Assembly: GCA_958370325.1 (NCBI GenBank) | Contig: CATXJW010000014.1 | Location: forward strand, 1 to 49,854 | DNA: 49,854 bases | Direction: 5' to 3' | DNA from: an uncultured Collinsella sp. | Lineage (GTDB): Bacteria; Actinomycetota; Coriobacteriia; Coriobacteriales; Coriobacteriaceae | Part shown: positions 25,513-33,183 of the stretch, piece after piece | How positions within the stretch are numbered: position 1 is the stretch's first letter | Layout: the number at the start of each line of letters is the position of its first letter | Program-made: the position numbers and the translations under genes | The notes under the pieces: model-generated | The model's input: the letters and a program-made list of their open reading frames with translations, nothing else | What the model was told of the DNA's origin: nothing | Databases searched by the model: none

Positions 25513-26562
25513 CTAGAGGAACATCATGAACAGCTTGGCCATGACAAAGCTGATGAGTCCGCAGGCGGGGAAGGTGAAGAACCAGGTGAACATCATGTCC
25601 TTGACGACACCGAAGTTGATCGCCGAGAGGCGCTTGACGGCACCGACACCCATAATGGCGCAGGTCTTGATGTGCGTGGAGGACACGGGGATGCCGGTAA
25701 GGGTGGCAAGTAGCAGGTTCGCGGCGCCTGCCAGGTCGGCGGAGAAACCCTGGTACTTTTCGAGCTTGACCATGCTCTGGCCGACGGACTTGATGATGCG
25801 CTCGCCGCCTACGCTGGTGCCGATGCCCATGGTGGCCGAGCACAGCAGCATAATCCAGATGGGGATGCCGGCATCGCCGACGCTCGTCTGGCCGCTGGCA
25901 AAGGCCACGCCTAAAAAGAGCACGCCGATGAACTTCTGTCCATCCTGCGCGCCGTGCATAAAGCTCATGGCCGCAGCGCTTGCGATCTGAGCGTATTTAA
26001 AGAAGACATTGGCACGTCGCCTGTTGGCGGCGGCGAAAAGAATCGAGACGAGCTTGCACAGGACCCAGCCCATGACAAAGCCCAGGCCGATGGAGAGCGC
26101 CAGGCCGTAGATGACCTTCATCCACTCGTGGACGTTGACGCTGCTCGCACCGCCGAGGGCGATGGCGGCACCGGTCAGGCCGGCGATAAGGCTGTGGCTT
26201 TGCGAGGTGGGGATGCCAAAACGCGACGCTGTGGCGCCGTAGACGACGATGGAGAACAGCGCCGCGCAGAGGCACGCGAGCGCCATGGTGCTGTTTCCGC
26301 CAAAGTCGACAATATGGGAGATGGTGTTGGCGACGCTCGCGTTAAAGTGCGTCATGATGAGCACGCCAAGGAAGTTGAATGCGGCACTCATGAGAATAGC
26401 GGCGCGGGCGGGCATGCAACGCGTAGTGACGCAGGTCGCGATGGCGTTGGGTGCGTCGGTCCATCCATTGACGAAGATGGCGCCGAGCGCGAGGATCACG
26501 GTGACGGCAAGGACTGGGTTCGACACAAGTTGGCCGAGGAAGGTTGAGAACGTTACGTCCAT
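25513..26562 (-). CDS. pit: Inorganic phosphate transporter, PiT family
   Basis: 349 residues with about nine to ten membrane helices. PiT proteins import phosphate, as a metal complex or with a cation, at low affinity. The two inverted PiT signatures are present: GWTDAPNAIATCVTTR near residue 32 and SFMHGAQDGQKF near 200, with GIPTSQSHSLIAGLTGAA and GIPVSSTHIKTCAIMGVGA following each. Its own ribosome site is weak. A perfect AGGAGGTGAT lies further upstream at 26615-26624 before a three-codon ATG-TTT-CTG-TAA in the same frame. Confidence 0.94.
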   Translation of the reverse strand: MDVTFSTFLGQLVSNPVLAVTVILALGAIFVNGWTDAPNAIATCVTTRCMPARAAILMSAAFNFLGVLIMTHFNASVANTISHIVDFGGNSTMALACLCAALFSIVVYGATASRFGIPTSQSHSLIAGLTGAAIALGGASSVNVHEWMKVIYGLALSIGLGFVMGWVLCKLVSILFAAANRRRANVFFKYAQIASAAAMSFMHGAQDGQKFIGVLFLGVAFASGQTSVGDAGIPIWIMLLCSATMGIGTSVGGERIIKSVGQSMVKLEKYQGFSADLAGAANLLLATLTGIPVSSTHIKTCAIMGVGAVKRLSAINFGVVKDMMFTWFFTFPACGLISFVMAKLFMMFL

Positions 26563-26592
26563 ATATGGGCTTTCTCGAAGTTTGCAGGCACG

Positions 26593-26624
26593 TTACAGAA
26601 ACATGATAAATCGTATCACCTCCT
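26593..26624 (-). promoter_or_regulatory. Strong ribosome site with a three-codon upstream ORF before pit
   Basis: On the minus strand AGGAGGTGAT (26624-26615) is followed ten bases later by ATG (26604), TTT, CTG, TAA (26595-26593). The pit ATG is 42 bases from this ATG, in frame. The arrangement looks like a minimal upstream ORF that could control or feed translation of pit by reinitiation. This is inference from sequence only. Confidence 0.35.
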
Positions 26625-26812
26625 GCGGGTTTCTTTACCGAGTTCTGATGGGAGCAGTGAATTTTTTGGCACTAAAAATGAATATTAGCCCTGTTGACCG
26701 CGGGTGTTCTTTTTGCTAACACACCATGAGGACACGTGCGCGCGCCTCAACACCCCAAAACCACAGTCTGTTCGCTTTACAATATGCAAACATGCGTTCG
26801 ATAATAGGGGCC

Positions 26813-27151
26813 ATGGAATATCGACAGACAGACGGCAAAACTCGGCGCGTGCACAAGCAGTATGTGGACGTTGTGACCCGCATCCTTGCGGGCGGACAAG
26901 TCGTGCCGGTCACCGTCTGCTGGGTCGACGGCCGTTGCTTTACGATCGACGAAATTATCTCGACCACCGGGTTTGGCCTGACGGTTCACGGCATTCGTAC
27001 GGCAACCTATAAGGTACGTTTTGGCGGACATGCGACCGAGTTGTATCTGGAGGACCAAACGCGTGAGCGGGCGGACGGCTCGCAGGCGCACGTGATGCGT
27101 TGGTGGGTATGGGCGTTTGACCGCACGCTCGAGGGCGAGCGCCGCGGGTAA
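26813..27151 (+). CDS. Conserved-looking protein of unknown function
   Basis: 112 residues from ATG 26813; ATG 26792 would add seven. I do not recognise a family. The protein is mixed charge, has no signal peptide or membrane helix, and looks beta-rich with aromatic pairs (RWWVWAFDRT) near the end. There is no proper ribosome site before either start. TACAAT at 26778 would place the transcript start almost at ATG 26792, so leaderless translation is possible. It stands alone between divergent pit and the BI-1 gene. Confidence 0.7.
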   Translation: MEYRQTDGKTRRVHKQYVDVVTRILAGGQVVPVTVCWVDGRCFTIDEIISTTGFGLTVHGIRTATYKVRFGGHATELYLEDQTRERADGSQAHVMRWWVWAFDRTLEGERRG

Positions 27152-27230
27152 GAGCGCGCGGCATTCGGGTACAATGGCAGGAATCTTGTCACTTACGGCG
27201 CTGTTGTGGCGCTTTTTGAAAGGACGAAGT

Positions 27231-27926
27231 ATGAACGATATCCAGGGCTATCAGAACGGCCCCATCGAGACCGGCGCAAGCCGCGCCAAGGAGATGTCGC
27301 CGCGCGCGTACAATCTCGCCATGTCCGCCCTCATCTTCTTGGGCTTTTGCGCCATGGGCGCCGGTGCTTACTTTACGAGCACCATGTCGTTTGCGCGCAT
27401 GATGATGAGCGGCGCCGCCCTACCGCTGGTCTTTGGCTCGTTTATTTTAACCATCGTCGGCATGGTCATGATGTCGGCTGCTGCGGGCAAGCAGTCCGTG
27501 GGTCTGTCCCTTGTGGGCTACGTAATCTTTGCGAGTACCTTTGGCCTGACCGCGTCGTTTGGCCTTGCCAACTACGACCTGCCCACCATCAACACTGCCT
27601 TTATCGCCACGGCCGCCATCACCTTTGTCTTTGGCGCGCTGGGCGTGACGTTCCCCAAGTTTTTCCAGCGCGTATATGGCATCGGCTTTGGCATTCTGCT
27701 CGCCACTATTCTGGTTGAGATCGTGCTGATGTTCATGGGCGTCTCGCAGACCATCACCGACCTGATCGTGATCGTGGTGTTCGCCGGCTTTATTGGCTAC
27801 GACACCTATGTTGCCACGACGGTGCCGCCCACGCTGCCCAATGCGGTACTCATGGCGTCCAATCTGTTCGTGGACATTATCAACGTGTTCCTGCGCATTC
27901 TGAACATTCTCGGCCGTCGCGACTAG
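27231..27926 (+). CDS. Bax inhibitor-1 (BI-1)/YccA family membrane protein
   Basis: 231 residues. A hydrophilic N-terminal stretch of about 35 residues is followed by seven closely packed membrane helices. Family features include the MSFARMMMSGAALPLVFGSF region, SAAAGKQSVGLSL and the last loops GYDTYVATTVPP...LFVDIINVFLRILNILG, which are typical of bacterial BI-1 proteins. These are pH-sensitive calcium leak or stress-related membrane proteins; the role here is not known. AAAGGA is seven bases before ATG 27231. Confidence 0.92.
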   Translation: MNDIQGYQNGPIETGASRAKEMSPRAYNLAMSALIFLGFCAMGAGAYFTSTMSFARMMMSGAALPLVFGSFILTIVGMVMMSAAAGKQSVGLSLVGYVIFASTFGLTASFGLANYDLPTINTAFIATAAITFVFGALGVTFPKFFQRVYGIGFGILLATILVEIVLMFMGVSQTITDLIVIVVFAGFIGYDTYVATTVPPTLPNAVLMASNLFVDIINVFLRILNILGRRD

Positions 27927-27972
27927 CGCGGAGGATTGCAGCGTTTCTTGTCGGACGCGGTAAAACGATGTG

Positions 27973-28001
27973 AAAGGCGGTCCTTCGGGGCCGTCTTTTT
28001 T
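27973..28001 (+). terminator. Intrinsic terminator after the BI-1 gene
   Basis: A GGCGGTCC-TTCG-GGGCCGTC hairpin (with wobble pairs) preceded by AAA and followed by a run of seven T. Confidence 0.88.
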
Positions 28002-28067
28002 GTACGCGGCGGGGTATCATGGATGAGAAAAAGCCGATAGCGGCAGCGACAGGAAAGGTGACCACTT

Positions 28068-29177
28068 ATGGCAGACGTCGACAACAGGAACCCTAACCGC
28101 AGGTTCAACCGAGCGGGTCAGCCCAATCCCAAGCGCGAGGCGCGTGCCAAGGCCGCCGAGCGCCATGTGGCGGCTGTGTCCGAGGCCTGCGCCAAGGACA
28201 TCGAGCGTTCGCTTGCCGGCGTGCGCGAGTTCGATGGTATGCCTGCCGGTTTTGTCGCGGCGATGAAGGCCAAGGTCCAGAAGGCAGCGGCTGCTGGGGA
28301 GCAAGCTGCCGAGGACGTCGAGGCCGCTGTCGATGTCGAGGCAGCGCCCGAGCCCGTCGAGGAGCCTGCCGAGGAAATCGCCGAAGCTGAGTCCGCGCCT
28401 GCTGAGGAGCCCGCTCCGGTTCTGCCCGAGGTCACCGTGCTCGATGCCTCCGCCACGCAGGTCATCTTGGACAACGGTCGTGGCTATGCGCAGTTCTGCG
28501 ACATGGCCGTGCTCGCCTTTGCCTCGTTCGCCAACCCGGGCGGTGGCTATATTCAGGGTTATCTGGGTCAGGAGGCCACGCTGTGCGCCGATTCGTATCT
28601 GTACAACGTGCTCGACAAGCAGCGTAAGTGGTACGGCGAGAACCGTCGCCGCAACATCAACTGCGAGCTCTATCGTAACCGCGCCCTGGTGGTGCCTGCG
28701 GTGCGCTTCGACCGCAACCACGTGCATGCATACGCCGACGTGATCGTGGCCGCCGCGCCTAACGTTAAGCGTGCCCGCCAGGAGTATCGCGTGAGCGATG
28801 ATGCTCTGCTGGATGCCCTGCGCGACCGCATCCGCTTTGTCCTTGCCATCTGCGACGAGTTGGGTCGCGAGAAGCTCGTGCTGGGCGCATGGGGCTGCGA
28901 CAACAACGGCTTTGATGCCGAGGCCGTGGCCGAGCTCTTCCGCAAGGAACTCGCATCGGGCGACTTCAAGGTCAAGCAGGTCTTCTTTGCCGTGCCCTCT
29001 ACGCGCTGGGACGAGGACTTCGCCAAGTTCGAGCACGTGTTGGCAAACTTCCCCGAGCGCAACGAGGAGTCCTATGCCCAGGTTGCCGCCCGTGCTGCGG
29101 CCGCCCGTGCCGCCGAGCAGGCTCAGGCCGCTGCCGAGGATGACGAGGATGACGACGACTGGCGCAAGTACCTGTAA
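28068..29177 (+). CDS. Microbial PARG-like (TIGR02452/DUF2263) macrodomain protein, catalytic Glu apparently replaced
   Basis: 369 residues. The first 60 or so are basic and Ala-rich, and about 75-122 are acidic Ala/Glu/Pro repeats, probably disordered. The PARG-type macrodomain spans about 125-335: VLAFASFANPGGGYIQGYLG, then QEATLC, and later LGAWGCDNNGFDAEAVAELFR. Family members normally have GGG-x6-8-QEE, the second Glu being catalytic for poly(ADP-ribose) hydrolysis; here the motif reads QEA. The protein may bind rather than cleave ADP-ribose, or use another residue. The C-terminal tail is Ala-rich then acidic. Monocistronic, with its own terminator. Confidence 0.88.
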   Translation: MADVDNRNPNRRFNRAGQPNPKREARAKAAERHVAAVSEACAKDIERSLAGVREFDGMPAGFVAAMKAKVQKAAAAGEQAAEDVEAAVDVEAAPEPVEEPAEEIAEAESAPAEEPAPVLPEVTVLDASATQVILDNGRGYAQFCDMAVLAFASFANPGGGYIQGYLGQEATLCADSYLYNVLDKQRKWYGENRRRNINCELYRNRALVVPAVRFDRNHVHAYADVIVAAAPNVKRARQEYRVSDDALLDALRDRIRFVLAICDELGREKLVLGAWGCDNNGFDAEAVAELFRKELASGDFKVKQVFFAVPSTRWDEDFAKFEHVLANFPERNEESYAQVAARAAAARAAEQAQAAAEDDEDDDDWRKYL

Positions 29178-29202
29178 ACGGTGCGCGTGATGCGATATAC
29201 CG

Positions 29203-29234
29203 AGCCGACGGGGGCTGCTCCCGCCGGCTTTTTA
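29203..29234 (+). terminator. Intrinsic terminator after the PARG-like gene
   Basis: AGCCG-A-CGGG pairs with CCCG-C-CGGCT, one mismatch in the stem, then TTTTTATT. It lies 18 bases before the next ATG, so the SGNH gene may share some readthrough. Confidence 0.8.
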
Positions 29235-29252
29235 TTGAGTGGGGAGCTTACG

Positions 29253-29912
29253 ATGAAAAACGTTCTGTGCTTTGGTGACAGCAACACCTATGGCTATGAT
29301 CCGGCTGGTATGCGCGATGGCACCGCGGTGCGCTATGCGCAGGATGTGCGCTGGTGCGGCGTGGCCCAACGTGACTTAGGCGAGGGCTGGCATGTAATTG
29401 AAGAAGGCCTCAACGGCCGCACGACGGTACGCGACGATATGTGCCATCTGGACACCAATCTTAACGGCATCCGCGCGCTGCCGATGCTGCTCGAGGCTCA
29501 TAAGCCGCTGGATGCGATCGTTATTATGCTGGGAACTAACGATTGCAAGACGGTCTTTAACGTGACAGCTTCCGATATCGCCCGTGGCGCCATGGCGCTG
29601 ATTCGCGCCGTCCGCGCGTTTCCGTGGACCGACGCTGCGCCTTGCCCGCGCATCCTGCTGATGGCTCCTATCAAGATCAAGCCGCAGATCGCCGATGTGT
29701 ATATGACTGACTTTGACGAGCATTCCGTTGAGGCATCTGAGCATTTTGGCGAGTACTATGCGCACGTGGCCGAGCAGTTTGGCTGCGACTTTTTGAATGC
29801 CGCTGAGTTTGCCGAGCCGGGCGATATCGACTATCTGCATATGATGCCCGAAAGCCACGAGAGCCTGGGTCACGCCGTGGCAGCCAAGCTCAAAGAGATG
29901 CTCGGTGAGTAG
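29253..29912 (+). CDS. SGNH/GDSL hydrolase family protein
   Basis: 219 residues from ATG 29253 (GGGGAG upstream). The catalytic blocks are clear: block I LCFGDSNTYGYDP (nucleophile Ser about residue 9), block II-type EEGLNGRTTVRDD, block III MLGTNDCK (oxyanion Asn) and block V DYLHMMPESHESLGHA carrying Asp and His. No signal peptide, so it is cytoplasmic. The NGRTT form is typical of the arylesterase/acyltransferase branch that includes M. smegmatis Ms-Act. Substrate unknown. It probably forms a short unit of its own. Confidence 0.92.
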   Translation: MKNVLCFGDSNTYGYDPAGMRDGTAVRYAQDVRWCGVAQRDLGEGWHVIEEGLNGRTTVRDDMCHLDTNLNGIRALPMLLEAHKPLDAIVIMLGTNDCKTVFNVTASDIARGAMALIRAVRAFPWTDAAPCPRILLMAPIKIKPQIADVYMTDFDEHSVEASEHFGEYYAHVAEQFGCDFLNAAEFAEPGDIDYLHMMPESHESLGHAVAAKLKEMLGE

Positions 29913-29924
29913 CACGGCCCCAAG

Positions 29925-29961
29925 CCACCGCAAAGGGGACAGGCGCCTTTGCGGTGGTTTT
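29925..29961 (+). terminator. Terminator after the SGNH gene, copy 1 of a repeated hairpin
   Basis: CCACCGCAAAGG pairs with CCTTTGCGGTGG around a nine-base loop, then TTTTG. Its core (29929-29953) recurs in inverted orientation at 30625-30649, across the pentapeptide gene. Confidence 0.85.
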
Positions 29962-29991
29962 GCCCGGGTAAACGAACGGATTGGCTGCCAT

Positions 29992-30603
29992 ATGGGCATG
30001 GACGAGCTCATCGACCTCTTTGCCGAGGGCGATGAGCTCGTCTCCAATACCGCTTTTGAGGATTTGGATCTTGCCTACGACGTGGCGAACGGCGCGACCT
30101 TCGATGGCGTTGTGTTCCGATCTTGCGAGTTCGATAGCGTTGACTGGAGCGGCTCGACGTTTCGCGACGTGGTGTTTCGCGGTTGCCGCTTTATCCGCTG
30201 CAACATGGAAGGCTGCTGGCTCAGCCGCTGCGACTTCGTTGACTGCTCGGCACCGGGACTCAACTTGCTCAAGGCGCGCCTGTCGAGCGTGTCGTTTGGA
30301 TCGTGCGATTTGAGCTATGCGAACCTTTCGGAGGGACGCATTGGCCCCATGGCTGCGCGTGACACGCGTTTGACCGAGGCCGCACTCCAGGGGGCAAAGC
30401 TGGGGCAATTGCGCTTGGACGGCTGCGACCTGACGCGAATCGATGTGTTCAAGACGCCGCTTTCCGGCGTGGATGTATCGCGATGCGCGTTCGCGGCCCC
30501 TGTCATCTCGGGCGACTACCGTGAGCTGCGGGGCCTGACGGTCAATGCCGAGCAGGCACTTGCGCTCTCGGGTTTGTTGGGAATTCAACTCGCCGACGGC
30601 TAG
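29992..30603 (+). CDS. Pentapeptide repeat protein
   Basis: 203 residues from ATG 29992 (ATG 29998 also possible). The longer in-frame reading from 29905 would run through the upstream terminator and is rejected. From about residue 35 onward the sequence follows the five-residue A/S/C-(D/N/S)-(L/F)-x-x pattern (for example FDGVVFRSCEF, GSTFRDVVFRGCRF, LSYANLSEGRI), which builds a square right-handed beta helix. Some relatives mimic DNA and protect gyrase, but no function can be assigned here. The ribosome site is weak. The gene sits between two inverted copies of one hairpin. Confidence 0.8.
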   Translation: MGMDELIDLFAEGDELVSNTAFEDLDLAYDVANGATFDGVVFRSCEFDSVDWSGSTFRDVVFRGCRFIRCNMEGCWLSRCDFVDCSAPGLNLLKARLSSVSFGSCDLSYANLSEGRIGPMAARDTRLTEAALQGAKLGQLRLDGCDLTRIDVFKTPLSGVDVSRCAFAAPVISGDYRELRGLTVNAEQALALSGLLGIQLADG

Positions 30604-30610
30604 ACGTCAA

Positions 30611-30657
30611 AAAGGAAAAACCGCCGCAAAGATGCCTGTCCCCTTTGCGGCGGTTTT
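30611..30657. terminator. Bidirectional terminator between pentapeptide gene and thiD, copy 2 of the repeated hairpin
   Basis: CCGCCGCAAAG (30621-30631) pairs with CTTTGCGGCGG (30643-30653), with an A run on the left and TTTT on the right, so it can serve both convergent genes. Its loop contains GCCTGTCCCC, the reverse complement of the GGGGACAGGC in copy 1. Confidence 0.85.
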
Positions 30658-30669
30658 GGGCTGCGAATC

Positions 30670-31500
30670 TTAATACTGCCACATGTGGTTGACGGGGCCA
30701 GAGCCTTTGCCCATGTCAAAGCCGGCGGCGAGAGCGCCGGTTAGGTAGGCCTTGCCGGCGTTGACGGCATCGGCAAGATCCATGCCCTGGGCCAGCGCGC
30801 AGGCGATGGCGGACGAGAGCGTGCATCCGGTGCCGTGTGTGTTGTCGGTCTCGATGCGCTTGTGGCGGAACCACGTGGTGAGCGGATCGCCCAGATGGTT
30901 GCCCTCGTCATCGAGTGGCGCGGGTTCGGCCAATACATCGTTGGCCTCGTTGACAAGATGCCCACCTTTAACGAGGGATGCGCAACCAAAGCGGCGGGTG
31001 AGGAGCATGGCAGCATTTTGCTGTGTGCGCTCGGAGTCGACCTCGTAGTCGAGCAGGGCCATGGCCTCGGGAATATTGGGCGTGATGACGGTTGCTAGTG
31101 GGAACAGGCGGCGGGTGAGCGCCTCGGCGGCATCTTCGGCAATCAGCCGTGCGCCCGAGGTGGCTACCATGACGGGGTCGACGACCACGTTTGTCGCGTT
31201 CCAGGCGCTCAGGCGGTCGGCGATAACCTCGATAATCTCGGCAGAGGAAACCATGCTGATCTTGACGGCGCTGGGGCGGATATCGTCAAATACGGCGTCG
31301 ATCTGCGCGGCGACGATATCCGGGGAGATGTTCTGTACGGCGGTGACGCCCAGGGTGTTCTGTGCGGTGATAGCGGTGATGGCCGTCTCGGCATACAGGC
31401 GGTGCGCCGTGATGGTCTTAATGTCGGCCTGAATGCCGGCGCCGCCGCTGGAATCGGATCCCGCGATGGACAGGACGGCAGGTACCTTACTACGATCCAT
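30670..31500 (-). CDS. thiD: Hydroxymethylpyrimidine/phosphomethylpyrimidine kinase ThiD
   Basis: 276 residues, ribokinase fold. ThiD phosphorylates HMP twice to HMP-PP for thiamine synthesis. AVLSIAGSDSSGGAGIQADIKT is the substrate-binding start, with AITAQNTLGV, VVVDPVMVATSGARLI, VITPNIPEA, SLVKGGH and the anion-hole motif NTHGTGCTLSSAIACALAQG following. AAGGGAGC is five bases before the ATG at 31500. It lies downstream of thiC on the same strand, 178 bases away, with a hairpin and possible own promoter between. Confidence 0.96.
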   Translation of the reverse strand: MDRSKVPAVLSIAGSDSSGGAGIQADIKTITAHRLYAETAITAITAQNTLGVTAVQNISPDIVAAQIDAVFDDIRPSAVKISMVSSAEIIEVIADRLSAWNATNVVVDPVMVATSGARLIAEDAAEALTRRLFPLATVITPNIPEAMALLDYEVDSERTQQNAAMLLTRRFGCASLVKGGHLVNEANDVLAEPAPLDDEGNHLGDPLTTWFRHKRIETDNTHGTGCTLSSAIACALAQGMDLADAVNAGKAYLTGALAAGFDMGKGSGPVNHMWQY

Positions 31501-31557
31501 GTTCGCTCCCTTGTTCGGTCGGAATCAAATGGGTCTTTAAGCCAGCATTATAAAGAT

Positions 31558-31587
31558 GCCCGGGCCGACTCTATGTCGAACCCGGGC
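31558..31587 (-). terminator. Hairpin after thiC, probable partial terminator
   Basis: GCCCGGG (31558-31564) and CCCGGGC (31581-31587) pair, extended by CGAC/GTCG inside. On the minus strand the stem is followed by ATCTTTATAATG, a weak T tract containing TATAAT, which may be a -10 box for thiD. Confidence 0.5.
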
Positions 31588-31628
31588 GGGCGATGCAATC
31601 TTTACGCAAATGTAAGCAAATGTTCACA

Positions 31629-31643
31629 CGTCAACAATTGACG
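31629..31643. promoter_or_regulatory. Operator-like inverted repeat between thiC and thiD
   Basis: CGTCAA-CAA-TTGACG is a perfect six-base-arm palindrome 129 bases upstream of thiD. It could bind a dimeric repressor, or its TTGACG could serve as a -35 box. No matching -10 was found at 16-18 bases, so its role is open. Confidence 0.3.
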
Positions 31644-31678
31644 AACACCATGTTACCGATTGTGGCTCCGGTGACGAG

Positions 31679-33013
31679 TTAGTCCTCCATGCCGAGGTCG
31701 ATCGTCGTGCCTTCGAACACCTTGTTAACGGTGCGGACGGCGCACATCTTGCCGCACATGGTGCAGGTGCCCTCGGTGGCGGCGGGGGATTCTTCGTAGC
31801 GTTTCTTGCCGGTGACCGGGTCGAGAGCACACTTCCACATGGCATCCCAGTCGAGCTTGCGGCGTGCCTGGCCCATCTTGTCGTCCATGTCGCGGGCGTG
31901 CGGCACCTTCTTGGCGATATCGGCGGCGTGTGCGGCGATCTTGGTGGCCATGAGACCATCGAGTACGTCCTGGGCGTTGGGCAGGCACAGGTGCTCGGCC
32001 GGCGTCACATAGCACAGGAAGTCGGCGCCGGAGCTGGCGGAGATGGCGCCACCGATGGCGGCGGTGATGTGGTCGTAGCCCACGCCGATATCGGTCACCA
32101 GCGGACCCAGCACATAGAACGGGGCGTTGTGGCACAGGCGCTTTTGCAGTTTCATGTTGGCGGCGATCTCGTCGAGCGCCATGTGACCCGGGCCCTCGAC
32201 CATGACCTGGACGCCGGCGGCCCAAGCGCGCTTGCACAGCTTGCCCAGCTCGATCATCTCAGCGGTCTCGGTGGCATCGTTGGAGTCGTAGAGGCAGCCC
32301 GGGCGGCAGGAGTCGCCGAGCGAAATCGTCACGTCGTACTCGTGGCAAATCTCGAGCAGCTCGTCAAAGTACTCGTAGAAGGGGTTTTCGTTGCCGGTGA
32401 CCTCCATCCAGCCAAACAGCAGCGAGCCGCCGCGGCTGACGATGTTCATGAGACGGCCGGTCTCCTTAAAGGTCTTGGTGACCGACTTGTTGATGCCGCA
32501 GTGGATGGTCATAAAGTCCACGCCGTCCTCGGCGTGCGCGCGCACGACCTCGAACAGGTCATCCTTGGTCAGCTTGACCAGCGGCTTTTCCATATAGCCG
32601 ATGGCGTCGTACATGGGGACGGTGCCCACCATGAGCGGTGTCTCGTCGATGAGCTGCTGGCGGAACTGGCGCGTCTTGCCCGAGTTGGAAAGGTCCATGA
32701 TGGCGTCGGCGCCAAAGTCCTCGGCGATCTTGACCTTCTTCCATTCCTCGGCGGCATCGGCCTTGTCGCCCGAGATGCCCAGGTTGACGTTGACCTTGGT
32801 GGACAGACCCTCGCCGACACCAAAGGCGCGCATGCCCTTTTTGATATGCACGATGTTGGCGGGAATGGCGATGCGGCCGTCGGCCACGCGCTCGCGGATG
32901 TACTCGGGGTCGCGATGCTCGCGCTCGGCGACTTCCTTCATCTGCGGCGTAATCTGCCCGGCGCGGGCGAAGTCGATTTGCGTGACGAGCTTGGGCTCGG
33001 TCTGTGTGCTCAT
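31679..33013 (-). CDS. thiC: Phosphomethylpyrimidine synthase ThiC
   Basis: 444 residues from the ATG at 33013, with GGGAG nine bases upstream inside the riboswitch 3' end; an ATG 24 bases further upstream lies within the aptamer and is rejected. ThiC is a radical SAM enzyme that rearranges aminoimidazole ribotide to HMP phosphate. Key segments are KVNVNLGISGD, DAIMDLSNSGK, TIHCGINK, VEGPGHMALDEI and the C-terminal cluster site CTMCGKMC. The Cys spacing is C-x2-C-x3-C, as in short anaerobe-type ThiC; the E. coli form has x4. Confidence 0.97.
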   Translation of the reverse strand: MSTQTEPKLVTQIDFARAGQITPQMKEVAEREHRDPEYIRERVADGRIAIPANIVHIKKGMRAFGVGEGLSTKVNVNLGISGDKADAAEEWKKVKIAEDFGADAIMDLSNSGKTRQFRQQLIDETPLMVGTVPMYDAIGYMEKPLVKLTKDDLFEVVRAHAEDGVDFMTIHCGINKSVTKTFKETGRLMNIVSRGGSLLFGWMEVTGNENPFYEYFDELLEICHEYDVTISLGDSCRPGCLYDSNDATETAEMIELGKLCKRAWAAGVQVMVEGPGHMALDEIAANMKLQKRLCHNAPFYVLGPLVTDIGVGYDHITAAIGGAISASSGADFLCYVTPAEHLCLPNAQDVLDGLMATKIAAHAADIAKKVPHARDMDDKMGQARRKLDWDAMWKCALDPVTGKKRYEESPAATEGTCTMCGKMCAVRTVNKVFEGTTIDLGMED

Positions 33014-33019
33014 TGGCAC

Positions 33020-33113
33020 GGCTCCCTTCGTTGGCATTACCCATATCAGGTTTGCGGGTCAGGGCGGGCGCGTCCAGTCTCAGCCTGCCGTCTTGTCCTG
33101 CAAGCTCCCCGTT
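33020..33113 (-). ncRNA. TPP (THI-box) riboswitch controlling thiC
   Basis: Read on the minus strand, all conserved TPP elements appear in order: CGGGGAGC, then GGCTGAGA (pyrimidine-sensing), ACCCGCAAACCTGAT, GGGTAATGCCAACG and GAAGGGA. The aptamer binds thiamine pyrophosphate and shuts off thiC. Its last element GAAGGGAG also supplies the ribosome site, nine bases before the start codon, so control is most likely at translation initiation. A TATACT at 33128-33133 is a plausible -10 box. Confidence 0.95.
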
Positions 33114-33127
33114 ATGTCATGGGCTCA

Positions 33128-33133
33128 AGTATA
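33128..33133 (-). promoter_or_regulatory. Probable -10 box of the thiC riboswitch transcript
   Basis: TATACT on the minus strand lies about 15-20 bases before the first conserved riboswitch element. TTGGCC at 33158-33153 is a possible -35 with a 19-base spacer, longer than ideal. The divergent membrane protein gene starts 50 bases away, so the two promoters probably overlap. Confidence 0.4.
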
Positions 33134-33183
33134 GCCTGAATGGGTACGATTGGGCCAACGAGCGTGCCTGTGGGGAGGCGAAC

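Noticed and set aside
29905..29991. N-terminal extension of the pentapeptide protein from a GTG overlapping the SGNH gene
   Set aside because: It would translate the SGNH terminator hairpin; the pentapeptide pattern starts well after ATG 29992.
31898..33139. 413-residue plus-strand open frame over thiC
   Set aside because: Antisense to thiC and runs through the TPP riboswitch; no recognisable motif.
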